This document shows positions 32,491-42,905 of a stretch of DNA of 64,000 nucleotides, piece after piece. The stretch lies in the NCBI GenBank assembly GCA_020342235.1, contig CP073215.1:496001-560000 (forward strand). The letters run 5' to 3'. The first letter of the stretch is position 1, and the number at the start of each line of letters is the position of its first letter. This DNA comes from Saccharomycopsis phalli (lineage: Eukaryota > Ascomycota > Saccharomycetes > Ascoideales > Saccharomycopsidaceae). The notes beneath the pieces are model-generated. The model searched no databases and was not told the DNA's origin. It saw only the letters and a list, made by a program, of their open reading frames with translations. Both the position numbers and the translations under genes were made by a program.

Positions 32491-33493
32491 ATGAGACACT
32501 GGCCATTTTCTATTGGAGCTTCTGTTAGTACTCTTTTGTGGCTTCAGAGGGGCATTCTTTGGGTTTTTTATGGTGGTGGTGCTGTTTATTAAACCATGGA
32601 TTGTAAATAAGATGGAATTTAGTTTGGCTTCTCATTTGCAACCTTGCAAAATGAGGGCAGGAACCTTAATAGAGCAAGTTAAATGAACAGTTTTTGGTAT
32701 TGTAAGTTTTATAAAGTGTTTAATATTATAAGTTTTTCAAAGTGTTTGATACTGTAAATTTTACCAGTCTTTGGATGTCTCATATGTACTGTATAACTCA
32801 GTATATCGATTCGAAATTTCTGTTTGGGCGTTTTATGGCTTGTACAGGTGAGTATGCTGCGTGAGAGCAAAGTTTTGGTTAATAGGCGTTTTAATAAACG
32901 TTCAATAACATTTGATAAACATTTTTTTTCAACACTTGAATCAACTTTCTACTCAAATAATGTCACAACGAGTACATCTCATTTGATCCAAAAAGGCCCT
33001 GTTCAACGGCAAACAGGATATATTGTGCCAATACTTGGGACCTAGAGATTATGAAACAATTTCTATACTGCTAATCATATTATCTGACAATACAGTAAAA
33101 ATAACATATTTATTTACGGGCTATTCCTTGTAAAGTGTGAAAATGGAACGCAACCAGTAACCCATTTGGCCATTTGCTGATGAACAGAGTATATGCATCA
33201 TAAAAGGAAATCTTCGGATAGCCATGGCCAGCAAGTGAGAAAATAAGGTTAAAATCCAGCGTACCTTCGGTCACAGAGAGTTTTTGAATTGGAACAAGTT
33301 AATAGTACAAGCGAGTACTTACATTATTGGATATATACATGATTTTGATTAAAGTTTTTCCAGAGTATCCGAATCTGAAATGATGCCAGACATGAAGTGT
33401 TGGTGCCCCACAGATTCGTAGCATCACGTGGATATGTGATTCCGTACAACCAAGATAATTGGAAACAATTTATCGAGTATATTTGTACAAGAG
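32491..33493. other. intergenic, no gene seen
   Basis: Convergent gap between the subtilase gene and MIA40. Imperfect repeats of TTTTACCAGT/AGTGTTTAATATTGTAAGTTTT type near 32690-32770; otherwise nothing recognised. Confidence 0.5.
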
Positions 33494-34291
33494 TTATTTG
33501 CTTTCTACAACAGCCTCCCCCACGATTACTTCTGGAGACGCCTTTTCGATTTCCACAATCTCAACTGAAGCGGTCTCTGAAGTATTATTTGCGGCATCTA
33601 CTGGTGATTCGATTTCCACAACTTCTATTGCTTCAGGGGTCTCGACTTTCACGATTTCCACTTCGGTTGGAGTCTCGACTTCCACGATCTCCACTTCTTT
33701 TGGAGTTTCAACTTCTACGACTTCCACTTCTCCAACTGGCACACTCTCGGCCTCCACAGATTCAGACTCCCCAATTGGAACCTCATCTTCGCGCAACTCC
33801 TCGGCATACACATCTGGGTACTTTCTGAAGCAGTTTTGCATGGTCTTGAACGCCTCAATACAATCAATTCCCTTTGGCTCTGCCTCGGAGTAGACGAAAC
33901 ACGAAAATGCTGCCTTGAACTCTTCACCACATGGCCCGTTGGCCATTCCTCCGAGACATGGACAGTCCCAGTTGATTTCGCCGGTTTCTGGGTCGTAGGC
34001 ACCCTTTTGCAGAGCCTCTTGTCTTTCTTGCTCCTCCTTTTCCTTCTTAGCTTCCTCATATTCGTGGATAGCCTTGTTGCTGACCTGCTTCAATGTCTTT
34101 TCAGTGTAAAACTCGAGAGGAAACTCCTTTTGGAACACAAACGCACCGGCCAAGATAGCTGATGCTGGAAGAAGCCATTTGTAGCCAGAAGTCGCCAGCC
34201 CGGAGGAATGGGCCATGGATCTTCGGGCCATGTGTTGGCTAGCCAATCTGGTGCTTGCTCGTATACTACTTGTAGAGAAGATCCGGTTCAT
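33494..34291 (-). CDS. MIA40: mitochondrial intermembrane-space import oxidoreductase Mia40
   Basis: Disulfide relay receptor that oxidises small Cys-rich proteins in the mitochondrial intermembrane space. The 265-residue product has a basic presequence, an inner-membrane anchor (about 39-54: [15 protein letters not shown]), the redox CPC motif (C110, C112) and the twin CX9C helices (C121-x9-C131, C144-x9-C154), all in the canonical order. After the core (from about 165) comes an acidic tail with several copies of a [11 protein letters not shown]-type repeat. S. cerevisiae Mia40 is longer (403 residues), mainly in the N-terminal linker. Start chosen as the first ATG because it gives the presequence. 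Confidence 0.95.
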   Translation of the reverse strand: MNRIFSTSSIRASTRLASQHMARRSMAHSSGLATSGYKWLLPASAILAGAFVFQKEFPLEFYTEKTLKQVSNKAIHEYEEAKKEKEEQERQEALQKGAYDPETGEINWDCPCLGGMANGPCGEEFKAAFSCFVYSEAEPKGIDCIEAFKTMQNCFRKYPDVYAEELREDEVPIGESESVEAESVPVGEVEVVEVETPKEVEIVEVETPTEVEIVKVETPEAIEVVEIESPVDAANNTSETASVEIVEIEKASPEVIVGEAVVESK

Positions 34292-34477
34292 TGTGAGTGG
34301 ATATTGTATTAATAATTCAATCTGAAAAATTTACCAGCGGGGCTTCTAACGGGTGTAGGTAGTAGTAGCCGATGCAGGAGGCGTTGGATTGTCTTGAGAA
34401 ATGATGGTACTGAATGAACGGGTAAGGGTGCTATGTGGAATTTTGGGGTATCAATGGAGATGGTGTCTCTTGAGGTG

Positions 34478-34632
34478 GTTGCGTTGAAATGGTCTACTAA
34501 TGGATCTACTTGAAATGGTCTACTTATGGATCTACTTGAAATGGTCCGATTGAATTGGTCCGCTTAAATTGATCCGCTTAAATTAGTCCGCTTAAATTAG
34601 TCCGCCTAAATTAGTCCGCCTAAATTGCCCTT
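34478..34632. repeat. minisatellites, 14-bp and 26-bp units
   Basis: About 2-3 units of GGTCTACTTATGGATCTACTTGAAAT, passing into about five units of TTAAATTAGTCCGC. Upstream of MIA40, no coding sense. Confidence 0.75.
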
Positions 34633-34969
34633 TTAAAATTGTAAATAGCCCAATATAATTCCTTGTAGAATTTCAAACCTAAAACCAACTTGAAATCTCA
34701 GGGAGATTGAAATTGTCATTTACAATTATTCAACTACAGAGTATCGGTTATGCTTGATATTCTCGTGGCACGATATTCAACGAGTAAAATTCACTTTGCA
34801 TTGCAAAACCACTATAGCTGGAATATAGTAGCTTGGATACAAGTTGGCAAAGATATGAAGTAATGAGAAAGGTCGTGAGAAAAGCCGTGAGAAAAGCCAA
34901 GGGCCGTGAGAAAAAGAATGTGGCGAGAGGCATTTGCCTGTTGTTACAGAATCAATGATACTATAAATC

Positions 34970-35190
34970 ACTTTTAACAAAAAAACAATGATATTAATGA
35001 ATCACTTTTAACAAAAAAACAATGATATTAATGAATCAATTCTAACAAAAAATCAATGATACTAAAATCAATTCTAACAAATTAACGATAAAATCAATTC
35101 CAAATTAACGATAAAATCAATTCCAAATCAACAATACAATCAATTCCAAATCAACAATACAATCAATTCCAAAATCAAAATAAAATCAAC
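34970..35190. repeat. AT-rich minisatellites between MIA40 and SAC1
   Basis: Two copies of a 33-bp unit (AATGAATCACTTTTAACAAA...) followed by several units near AATCAATTCCAAATCAACA. Ends about 20 bp before the SAC1 stop codon. Confidence 0.75.
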
Positions 35191-35204
35191 GCGACATCAA
35201 TCCG

Positions 35205-36926
35205 CTAAAAGTCCACATTCTTCACATACTTGTGCCCCACATACTCCTTGTCGTGGTATACTGGAACCGTCTTCAAGTACGGCAAGGCAACAAGCTTTGG
35301 CCAATTGACGATTTGCAATCCCTGCAAGAACATAAATGCCCCGCTAGCAAGCAAACCAAGAAAACAAATGGCAAAAAACGCCTTTTGCTTTGGATGCAAA
35401 CCATAGACCAAAGTCTTAAAAATCGCGGCCACCAATAGAAACAAAAACCCAAGGTACACTTTCAAAGCCAACCGGACAGGATATGGCCGCGAATCAACAA
35501 AAGGCGAGGCCGATCCCGGAACATACTGTCCCAATATAAGATCAAACGAGTCTTGCCGGTCGCCGTCGGTGTAGTTGTTCTTGATGTAGCGCGTGACCGA
35601 GTTTGTGAAGTCGTTAAAGGCGCCGGCCTTGGTCCGCTGACCGGTTCTGGTGAAGTCGGTCTTCAAGGCGCCGGTACCGGAGTAGACCGAGCTCACTGCG
35701 TCGGCGTTGTCGGCCCAAAAGCTCATGAATTGCGTGTTCAACTTCTGGTTGTCGGCCCATTTTTCGCCCTTTTCAAGGATCTTTGCCTCCTCCAACTGCT
35801 GCTGCAAGAAAAAACGGCCCAATGTAGACTGCACCACGTTGGTCCGGTCAAGACAGTCCATACAGTTTGTGCGAACAACATGATGCTGGACTTTTACCGA
35901 GCTCAACGTGCCGTCAACAACTCGCCCGACAAAATAGTCCTTGGTCCCCATTCCCAATTCCTGCAACTGGTCCACCAAGTCAAAGACCTTGTGCCATTGC
36001 ATGTTCCGACACTCGTGGTGGAAATCAAAGTAAATGTACTTTAGCTGCAGATTGCCAAGCTTCTCAACCGTCTGCTCGTAGGCACGCTTCACCGGTAACT
36101 CGTACCCCTTTTGGTTGACAAGATTCACAAGGTAGTTGTCTCCATACAACTGGACCTCCCGCGCAAAGTGCTTACCAGCAGCCTCTACCGAACCCCCCTG
36201 GCCGACTTGCAAATCCGGCTTGTACTTCAAGTTGTTGATCTCGGCCCAGTACACCGGAACCGACCCTCGGGTCTGCACATAACTATACACGCTGCTCCCC
36301 CGAATCACAATCTGCTCGGTCTCGTTATAATTCGCCACATGGCCCTGACTGTCGACTCCCCGTCGGAAATACCGCGTCCCGGCTCTCATCCGGCTGCGCC
36401 GGGTTATGAGCCCGAACAGGATGTCGACCCCGTTAACGGTATCTTGCAAGAACTTTGCGTACCCTTGGATTACCGGAGTGGCAAATCCATGGACTTTTGA
36501 CGCGATAAAATGGTTCCAATGGAACCGTGTATCGATCGCTGCCCCGGAAAAGTTCCGCTGCACCGAGTTGGTCAAGTCGTACTCTGAAAAATACAATGGT
36601 GCCAGATCCAATTGGAACCGCAACAAGTCCAAGTATTTGTGCTCATCAGTATCATATGCTGGGTAGCTGTTCAACGGCACAATGCTGCTGCTCGCCACTT
36701 TATAAATACTCGAGCCCAAAATCTCGCCCACTTTCTCTTTGGACTGGATGGTTATCAAATAGGTCCCGACCTTGAGCAGAATCACTCCAAGAATTCCCAC
36801 AATTTCCTGGGAGCTCTGGCGGAACGATCCCTCCTTGACAATGGAAATTTCCGTGTCTGAGAGTTTTAAAATGCCATGTTTCTCATCTTTTAAGAAAACC
36901 GCCTCGGCAGTTGAACTGAAGAGCAT
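35205..36926 (-). CDS. SAC1: phosphoinositide phosphatase Sac1
   Basis: ER/Golgi PI4P phosphatase that feeds lipid exchange at contact sites. From the ATG at 36926 the product is 573 residues. The catalytic CX5R(T) motif is C355-MDCLD-R361-T within RTNCMDCLDRTNVVQSTLGR. The N-terminal Sac domain shows ILGVILLKVGTYLITI, RFHWNHF and RRSRMRAGTRYFRRGVD. Two C-terminal membrane spans follow (YLGFLFLLVAAIFKTLVYGL and FFAICFLGLLASGAFMFL). The frame stays open for another 62 codons up to 37112, but homology begins at this ATG, and the extra part includes repeated GTCACGTG promoter-like sites, so I reject the longer start. S. cerevisiae Sac1 is 623 residues, human 587. Confidence 0.93.
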   Translation of the reverse strand: MLFSSTAEAVFLKDEKHGILKLSDTEISIVKEGSFRQSSQEIVGILGVILLKVGTYLITIQSKEKVGEILGSSIYKVASSSIVPLNSYPAYDTDEHKYLDLLRFQLDLAPLYFSEYDLTNSVQRNFSGAAIDTRFHWNHFIASKVHGFATPVIQGYAKFLQDTVNGVDILFGLITRRSRMRAGTRYFRRGVDSQGHVANYNETEQIVIRGSSVYSYVQTRGSVPVYWAEINNLKYKPDLQVGQGGSVEAAGKHFAREVQLYGDNYLVNLVNQKGYELPVKRAYEQTVEKLGNLQLKYIYFDFHHECRNMQWHKVFDLVDQLQELGMGTKDYFVGRVVDGTLSSVKVQHHVVRTNCMDCLDRTNVVQSTLGRFFLQQQLEEAKILEKGEKWADNQKLNTQFMSFWADNADAVSSVYSGTGALKTDFTRTGQRTKAGAFNDFTNSVTRYIKNNYTDGDRQDSFDLILGQYVPGSASPFVDSRPYPVRLALKVYLGFLFLLVAAIFKTLVYGLHPKQKAFFAICFLGLLASGAFMFLQGLQIVNWPKLVALPYLKTVPVYHDKEYVGHKYVKNVDF

Positions 36927-36965
36927 GCTGTAATTATTAATAAACGTCGCAACCTGGCATTTATG

Positions 36966-36992
36966 TGCGTCACGTGCGTCACGTGGGAGTGG
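36966..36992. promoter_or_regulatory. two CACGTG sites upstream of SAC1
   Basis: GCGTCACGTGCGTCACGTGGG holds two CACGTG hexamers 10 bp apart, about 45-60 bp upstream of the chosen SAC1 start; this supports a promoter here rather than coding sequence. Confidence 0.4.
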
Positions 36993-37237
36993 GCCGTTGC
37001 CACATGCAGCTACAATTATCCGCTGGAAATCGCAAGGGGATTTAGTATTTTTGTATAATGGTTGGTCATAATATTTAGATGGTAAATTTAAGATGTAGTT
37101 GTGATTTGTCATTGCAGCTTTGTAATGTTAAGTTTGCCGGTATTTGAATGGGATTGAGATGATTGTCTTGATTGAGATGATTAATAGTAGATTGGATACC
37201 GCGTGATTGGGCTATTTTATCGGGTGAGCTGATTGAG

Positions 37238-37350
37238 TCGTTTTAGCTGTTTTAACTGTTTTACCGATTCAGCTGTTTTAATTGTTTTACCTATTCAGCT
37301 GTTTTAACTGTTTGAGCTGTTTTGTCTGTTGTATCTGCTTGGCTGTTCAT
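37238..37350. repeat. short-period repeat, AGCTGTTTTAACTGTTTTACC
   Basis: Imperfect units of about 27 bp built from AGCTGTTTTAACTGTTTTACCGATTC, between SAC1 and SEC23. Confidence 0.7.
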
Positions 37351-37727
37351 TCAACAGTTGAATATTCAGCCTTTTACCATTAACCGTTGTGCTCTCAATG
37401 GCACAAAGGTATATCAACGCCAAGTAGTTGTGAAATTATCATAAAAGTAAAGCCAACTAGACCATCATCAAGATCCAGAGTGTTTAATTTCATACAAGCT
37501 AGATGCCCGTCATTCTCAAAGATAATTTCCGCTGCTTTAAACATGCCAACTCTGTATAGAAAACCAGCTGGTGATTGGAAAGGATATTTTGTGGTTGTAT
37601 TCATAGGAAGCACCAATAAAGTCAAATAGACTATGGTGACAGACTTGGGAATGAATTTGAATTGGCTAGCAGACTAATGGGCTATTTCACAGTCTATGAT
37701 AATGCCATTGATTGCATTATTTAGTTA

Positions 37728-37895
37728 GCCATCATAGTAATGAGCCATCATAGTAATGAGCCATCATAGTAATGAACCATCATAGTAATGAACCATCATA
37801 GTAATGAACCATCATATTAATTAACCATCATATTAATTAACCATCATAGTAATTAACCATCATAGTAATTAACCATCATAGTAATTAGCCATCAT
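37728..37895. repeat. minisatellite, 16-bp unit
   Basis: About ten units of AGCCATCATAGTAATG, varying to AACCATCATATTAATT, just upstream of a SINE-like insertion. Confidence 0.85.
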
Positions 37896-37940
37896 ATCAC
37901 GTCGTCTCAATCAATCTACGTTGAATAAATCTTACAGTCT

Positions 37941-38181
37941 CGTTAGAAGGGCTACTGTGTAGTACCCCGGGGAGTAGCTCAAATCACCTCTAAAGATCTA
38001 AACAAAAGCTCATTGCCCCCCAATACCCATTACATTACATATTCACTAGCTCTAGTCGAAAGTACATCTTTGTTGCAGAGTTTTCTTGCGACTACATACC
38101 GTCCTTGGTCATAAACGGCAAAGCATAAATCTCTAGGAGCTTAGTATATCTATAGCCCTATATAAATATTATTATCATTAT
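37941..38181 (+). mobile_element. SINE-like element, type B, with target-site duplication
   Basis: Aligns over its whole length with 61193-61423: CCGGGGAGTAGCTCAA, TCACCTCTAA, AAAGCTCATT, CCAATACCCATT, TTACATATTCACTAGCTCTAG, CGTCCTTGGTCATAAACGG, AGCATAAATCTC, GTATATCTATAG, ATAAATATTATTATC. Flanks AATCTTACAGTCT (37928-37940) and AATCCTACAGTCT (38182-38194) are a 12/13 target-site duplication. Head differs from type A; the 3' module is shared. It sits about 100 bp upstream of SEC23, so it lies in its promoter region. Confidence 0.8.
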
Positions 38182-38296
38182 AATCCTACAGTCTACAACA
38201 CCAACTGCCACTTGAAAAGTCCCAAATTTGTGGTACTCATCCTTACCCGGCCTCGTGGTGGATATGAAAATTGAACACCTCACTTTCATCAACCAA

Positions 38297-40571
38297 ATGG
38301 TAAGTCACCAAACTCGAGAGAATGTACCACTAACCATAGAACTTCGAAGAAGCTGAAGATCTCAACGGCGTGCGGCTTTCGTGGAACGTGTTCCCATCGA
38401 CTCGGGTGGAAGCGAACCGCACTGTTGTGCCGATTGGAGCAGTTTACACACCATTAAAGGCCAAAGAGGACTTGGCCGTTGCAAACTACGATGCATTCCG
38501 TTGCTCGGCGACGTGTGGCGCGGTGCTCAATCCATTCTGCCAGATTGATTTGCGAGCCAAGTTGTGGATCTGTCCGTTTTGTCTTCTGCGGAGCCCCCTT
38601 CCTCCACAGTACCACACGATCAACGCGGAGTTTTTGCCGCTTGAATTGAATGCGCGGTCGCTGACGATTGAATATGTGTCGCAGCGTCCGGTCCAAAACC
38701 CCCCGATCTTCCTTTTTGTCGTGGACCTCTGTCAAGATGAAGACAACTTGGAGGCACTCAAAGAGACGCTTGTGATCTCGTTGACGTTGCTCCCGCCAAA
38801 TGCTCTTGTCGGGATCATCACGTTTGGAACCATGGTGCAGGTGCACGACTTGGGCTATGAGGCGTGTCCAAAGCTGTATGTGTTCCGCGGGGACAAGGAC
38901 TATCCATTGAAGACGCTCAGCGACATGCTCTCCGGGTCGACGACCATGGGTAGCGGCTTGAACCGGTTTTTCTTGCCGCTCCAGGACGTGGAATTGGCGT
39001 TGGAGACATTGATTGAAGGCTTGAAGAAAGACCCGTGGCCCGTGGCTGCTAACCGGCGCGCGATTAGAAGCACCGGCGCGGCGCTCCTGATTGCTGCGTC
39101 GCTCTTGCAGTCGTCGTTCTCTGGGTTTGGAGCCCGGATCATGCTTTTTTCCGCGGGTCCGTGCACGTTGTCACCTGGGTTGGTTGTGGGCCCTGAGCTC
39201 AAGGAGCCGATCCGGTCGCACAGCGATATTGACAAGGACGGAGCGAAGCACTATAAGAAGGCACGGAAGTTTTACGACCAGTTGGCGGAGCGGATTGCGC
39301 AGAACGGCCACTGTGTTGATATCTTTGCCGGGTGCTACGACCAGATTGGCATGTCGGAGATGCAGCAGTTGTCCAACTTGACTGGTGGGGCACTAGTGTT
39401 GACAGACGCGTTCACGACGTTCTTGTTTAAGCAGTCGTTCTTGCGGCTCTTTAGCAAAGACGACGAAGGGTACCTCCAGATGGGGTACAATGCCACGTTC
39501 GAGGTCAAGACCTCCAAAGAGTTGAAAATCTCCGGCTTGATTGGCCACGTGACCTCGCTCAAGAAGAGCGGCGGAAACGTGACTGACTCGGAGATTGGGG
39601 TTGGGGGCACTTCCCAGTGGAAAATGTGCGCCTTGTCTCCTAACCACTCGTACTCGGTCTTTTTTGAAATCGCAAACGCGAGCAACAGCGCTACAAACCA
39701 GAGCGCGTTCATACAGTTTATCACAAACTACCAGCATGCGTCCGGCACGTACCGGACCCGGGTCACCACCATCAGCAACCCGCTTTCAAGTTTGGGCGAT
39801 GCTGGAGTCACGCAGTCGTTTGATCAGGAGGCTGCGGCGGTGTTGATGTCGCGGATCGCGGTGTTCAAAGCCGAGCAGGACGACGGCGCCGATGTGTTGC
39901 GGTGGATCGACCGGATGTTGATCCGGTTGTGCCAGAAGTTCGCCGACTACCAAAAGGACAGTCCCGAGTCGTTCCGGTTGTCGTCGACGTTCTCGTTGTA
40001 CCCCCAGTTTATGTTCTACTTGCGCCGGTCCCAGTTCTTGCAGGTGTTCAACAACTCGCCCGACGAAACCGCGTTTTACCGGCACGTCTTGACCCGCGAG
40101 GACACCACAAACTCGCTCATTATGATCCAGCCTACGTTGACGTCGTTCTCCATGGACGAGGACCCGGAACCGGTGCTTTTGGACTCGGTCTCGGTCAAGC
40201 CGGACCGCATCTTGTTGCTCGACACTTTTTTTCACATTTTGATTTTCCGCGGCGCCACCGTTGCCGCATGGAAGGAGGCCGGGTACCAGGACAACCCGGA
40301 CTTTGCAAACTTCAAGGAGTTTTTGGAGGAGCCCCGCAACGAGGCACGTGAGTTGTTGGTGGACCGCTTCCCGTTGCCGCGGTTCATTGACACCGAGGAT
40401 GGCGGGTCGCAGGCACGGTTCTTGTTTTCGCGCTTGAATCCTTCCAACACGTACCAACAGCAGGATCCGTTCAACGCCGGCACCGGAAGCGCAGTCGTCT
40501 TGACCGACGACGTGAGCTTGCAGACGTTTATGGCGCACTTGCAGAAGTTGGCCGTCAGCGGGAGTAGTTAG
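38297..40571 (+). CDS. SEC23: COPII coat GTPase-activating subunit Sec23 (spliced)
   Basis: Inner COPII coat protein and GAP for Sar1 on ER exit sites. The gene is join(38297..38299, 38340..40571): exon 1 is the ATG alone, and exon 2 restores the conserved Sec23 start [20 protein letters not shown]. Spliced product 744 residues (S. cerevisiae 768). The zinc site is C56, C60, C79, C82. Other marks: von Willebrand-like trunk ([20 protein letters not shown]), the [18 protein letters not shown] block and a C-terminal gelsolin-like domain ([20 protein letters not shown]). Without the intron no ATG gives the conserved N-terminus. The CTG at residue 251 lies in ALxIA, where relatives have Ser or Asn. 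Confidence 0.95.
38300..38339 (+). other. SEC23 intron, 40 nt
   Basis: 5' site GTAAGT (38300-38305), branch-like CTAAC (38330-38334) and 3' site TAG (38337-38339), only two bases after the branch motif. The intron directly follows the initiator ATG. Removing it joins ATG to AACTTCGAAGAAGC and restores the family N-terminus. Confidence 0.85.
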
Positions 40572-40654
40572 GAGGTGGGCTGTGGTAGGACAGTGAATCA
40601 TGGAGCGGGCTTGGTGAATCAGCCTATAGGATCATGTTTATATGATTATCTGAA

Positions 40655-40825
40655 CTGTAGTGATATTATACATGGTGTATGATTATAGTGGCAATACACA
40701 GTGTATGATTATAGTGATAATATAAGCAGTGTGCGATATGTAGTGATGATGCAGTGTATGATTATAGTGATGATACAGTGTGCGATATGTAGTGACAATA
40801 TGCTCAGTGTACGATTATGTAATGT
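40655..40825. repeat. minisatellite, about 20-25-bp units
   Basis: Repeats of GTGTATGATTATAGTGATAATA and GTGCGATATGTAGTGATGA type, downstream of SEC23. Confidence 0.75.
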
Positions 40826-41004
40826 GAGAACTAGATAATGATGGATTTCCAGAACTAGTCAATGGTCCATTTCCGCGAGATTATGATGTAGCAAGTGATG
40901 GGAATCAGAGCCGTCTCGTTGAGAAATTGTCACTCAGTTTATCATTCACTCAACATCAGGCACCATTGCTAATGAAACCCTTGTTCAAGTTTCACCATTC
41001 AACC

Positions 41005-41375
41005 TCGCCATGTGCTGGAGAATCATGTTCCACGCGTTCTGGTAAACTATACAAGTTTATGGACTGGTTGGAAAACACTTTCCACGTGCTCCATATTCCT
41101 TTCATGGAATCCAGTATTCCATCAATCCGTGATGGAATTCATCCTTCATGTTGTAATCTGGCGTTTCTCTCAATGGCTTCCATATCTTACTATTGAAGAT
41201 ATTCTTATTCTTGAAGATATTCTAGCAATTTCCTGCCCTATTTATATTCTTTTCTGAGATGTCTTCAGTTACCTGTAACTTATGAGATCCTTGTCAGCAT
41301 GGCCTCCTTTAACACTTCCAAGGCTCAGGGCACCAGATATCATGTATGATGGAGGAGTGTGAATTCTACAATCAC
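41005..41375 (-). mobile_element. LINE relic (end of ORF2), interrupted
   Basis: Minus-strand match to the last part of LINE ORF2. 41005-41150 aligns with LINE 18850-18710 (ACGCGTTCTGGTAAAC, AGTTTATGGACTGGTTGG, CATGGAATCCAGTATTCCAT). After about 165 bp of unrelated sequence the match resumes at 41315-41375 (CCAAGGCTCAGGGCACC, ATCATGTATGATGGAGGAG). Diverged by about a quarter and not coding. Confidence 0.7.
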
Positions 41376-41490
41376 TCATTTAGAATAGACACTACTGCCT
41401 AAATGGCTAATTTAGCCTACATTCACCTCAAATAATGTATATTTTAATCAATATGCAATTCCGACCAGCAGCATCACATCTTTATTAACC

Positions 41491-41646
41491 TTACCAACCT
41501 AGTCTGGTTTCGTCAGTCTCACCAGAAACATCAGCGATACTACTAGGTTGGATAATTGAAGTTGCCAAGGTAGTGTCTTCGCTTATTGAAACAGCAATCG
41601 CAGCTAAAGTAATAGAGCTAATGGTCAAGAGAGTTTGACATTGCAT
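41491..41646 (-). CDS. possible small secreted peptide (51 aa)
   Basis: A 51-codon frame starting at 41646. Residues 1-20 look like a signal peptide (MQCQTLLTISSITLAAIAVS), followed by a Ser/Thr/Asp-rich 31-residue remainder ending in ETRLGW. A TATAAAA box lies at 41693-41699, about 50 bp upstream, and the leader is AC-rich, as in expressed yeast genes. I recognise no family. A secreted or cell-wall peptide is possible. It is not an obvious alpha-factor precursor because no repeated peptides are present. It lies between LINE fragments. Confidence 0.4.
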   Translation of the reverse strand: MQCQTLLTISSITLAAIAVSISEDTTLATSIIQPSSIADVSGETDETRLGW

Positions 41647-41692
41647 TTTATGTTTGAGTTGTAATGATGATCATTCATGAAATCAAGTCTGC

Positions 41693-41699
41693 TTTTATA
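41693..41699 (-). promoter_or_regulatory. TATA box of the 51-aa peptide ORF
   Basis: TATAAAA on the minus strand, 47 bp upstream of the ATG at 41646. Confidence 0.4.
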
Positions 41700-41979
41700 C
41701 CACATCCATCTGGAATCTTTGCCTTTTGCTCAGCCGAATTTTTTATGGTAACTCAAGTTAATGGAGCAGTACCATTGTAATTTGCAAATTACCAAGAACA
41801 AAATACTCACTTCAAATATGTTACTGGGCAAGTTCATATTATATAGTGAACATGTCTCAGATGTTTGTTTGGAGTTTTAAAATGAGGTAGAAAATGAACC
41901 TCACAATTGGAAACTGGTAGCAGAGCCATTAGAACTGCTTATAATAAAAAAAAGAAGATGGAGCAAGGCTCCAAAATGG

Positions 41980-42545
41980 TTCGTTACTCAAACTATTTGG
42001 TAATGAAGAACCAAAATGTAAAAGATGTGTGACACATTCTCCCATCATACATGACCTCCAATGTCCAGAGCTCTTGGGAATCTAGCCTCCACCTACCGCA
42101 AGGAGGGCGGAAGGGGGAAACAAACAAAGTCAAGTTATTGGGAATTACCCTTGACTCTAAGCTCAGTTTCAGGAGCCATCTCAAGCAAACATTGTCAAAG
42201 ATGCGCCGTACTGCTGAATAAATAAGGTACGTAAAGCCGAATAACAGGAGAAACCATGGGACGCACCACGATAATGTTGTTTGAGACGTGTGCAGTTCCA
42301 ATCATATCATATGGGATTGAGGAGTTCTATAACAGCATGACAAAAACCCAGTGGGGTCAGGTCAGTATAATATTCAACTCAATTCTAATACTGGCATTAG
42401 GTCTCCTTATGCCAACTTCCACTCCAATCGTGTACATTGAAAGTGGTATTCCGCCACCAAAGATCCTACTCAAGTCCCTGGCAATAATGAAATCCATGAC
42501 ATGGTTCATGTGCACATCACACCAAAACCCGGTCCGCTCAAGTTT
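41980..42545 (+). mobile_element. LINE relic, two joined ORF2 pieces
   Basis: 41980-42080 matches LINE 18605-18705 (the finger region: GGTAATGAAGAACCAAAATG, CATACATGACCTCCAATGTC). It runs directly into 42081-42545, which matches the earlier LINE segment 17685-18160 (post-RT region: AACAAACAAAGTCAAGTTAT, AGGAGCCATCTCAAGCAAAC, GTGGTATTCCGCCACCAAAG). The order is therefore shuffled relative to an intact element. Reading frames are broken. Confidence 0.85.
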
Positions 42546-42905
42546 GTTCCAACATGTTCTAGTAAACTCAATGAGTTTGTGGACTGATTGGCAAGCACTT
42601 TCCACGTGCTGTGTATTCCTCTCATGGAATCTAGTATTTCATCAATCCGTGATAGAATTCAACCTTCCAAGGCTCTGGACATCGGAGGTAATGTATGATG
42701 GAGGGGAAGTGAATCCCGCATCTTTTCACTTTGGGTCATCATTGCCAAATAGTTTGAGCAACGAGTCGTCTGTAACTTTTTTCCACCGAGTAGTCGTGAT
42801 GCTAAACTGAGAATTGCCTTGGGGCCTGCATGATCTTCCGTAAGGAGAAGCTTGGTTTTATCTTGATGCACTTTGAGCGGCATGGCGCTGATTTTGCGTG
42901 TGTTA
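42546..42905 (-). mobile_element. LINE relic, inverted ORF2 3' piece
   Basis: Minus-strand match to LINE 18840 down to about 18465 (ACATGTTCTAGTAAACTC, ATGGAATCTAGTATTTCATC, TTTCACTTTGGGTCATCATT, GGAGAAGCTTGGTTTTATC). It abuts the plus-strand piece head-on. Not coding. Confidence 0.85.

Noticed and set aside
33459-33893. Ser/Thr-rich 144-codon ORF opposite MIA40
   Set aside because: It is the antisense reading of the repetitive acidic tail of MIA40, not a cell-wall protein.
36927-37112. 62-residue N-terminal extension of SAC1
   Set aside because: Family homology starts at the internal ATG, and the extension overlaps CACGTG promoter-like sites.
37387-37629. overlapping ORFs on both strands (80 and 76 codons) between SAC1 and SEC23
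   Set aside because: Both use non-ATG starts in full length, and neither shows a known domain; may be a fragment, not supported.
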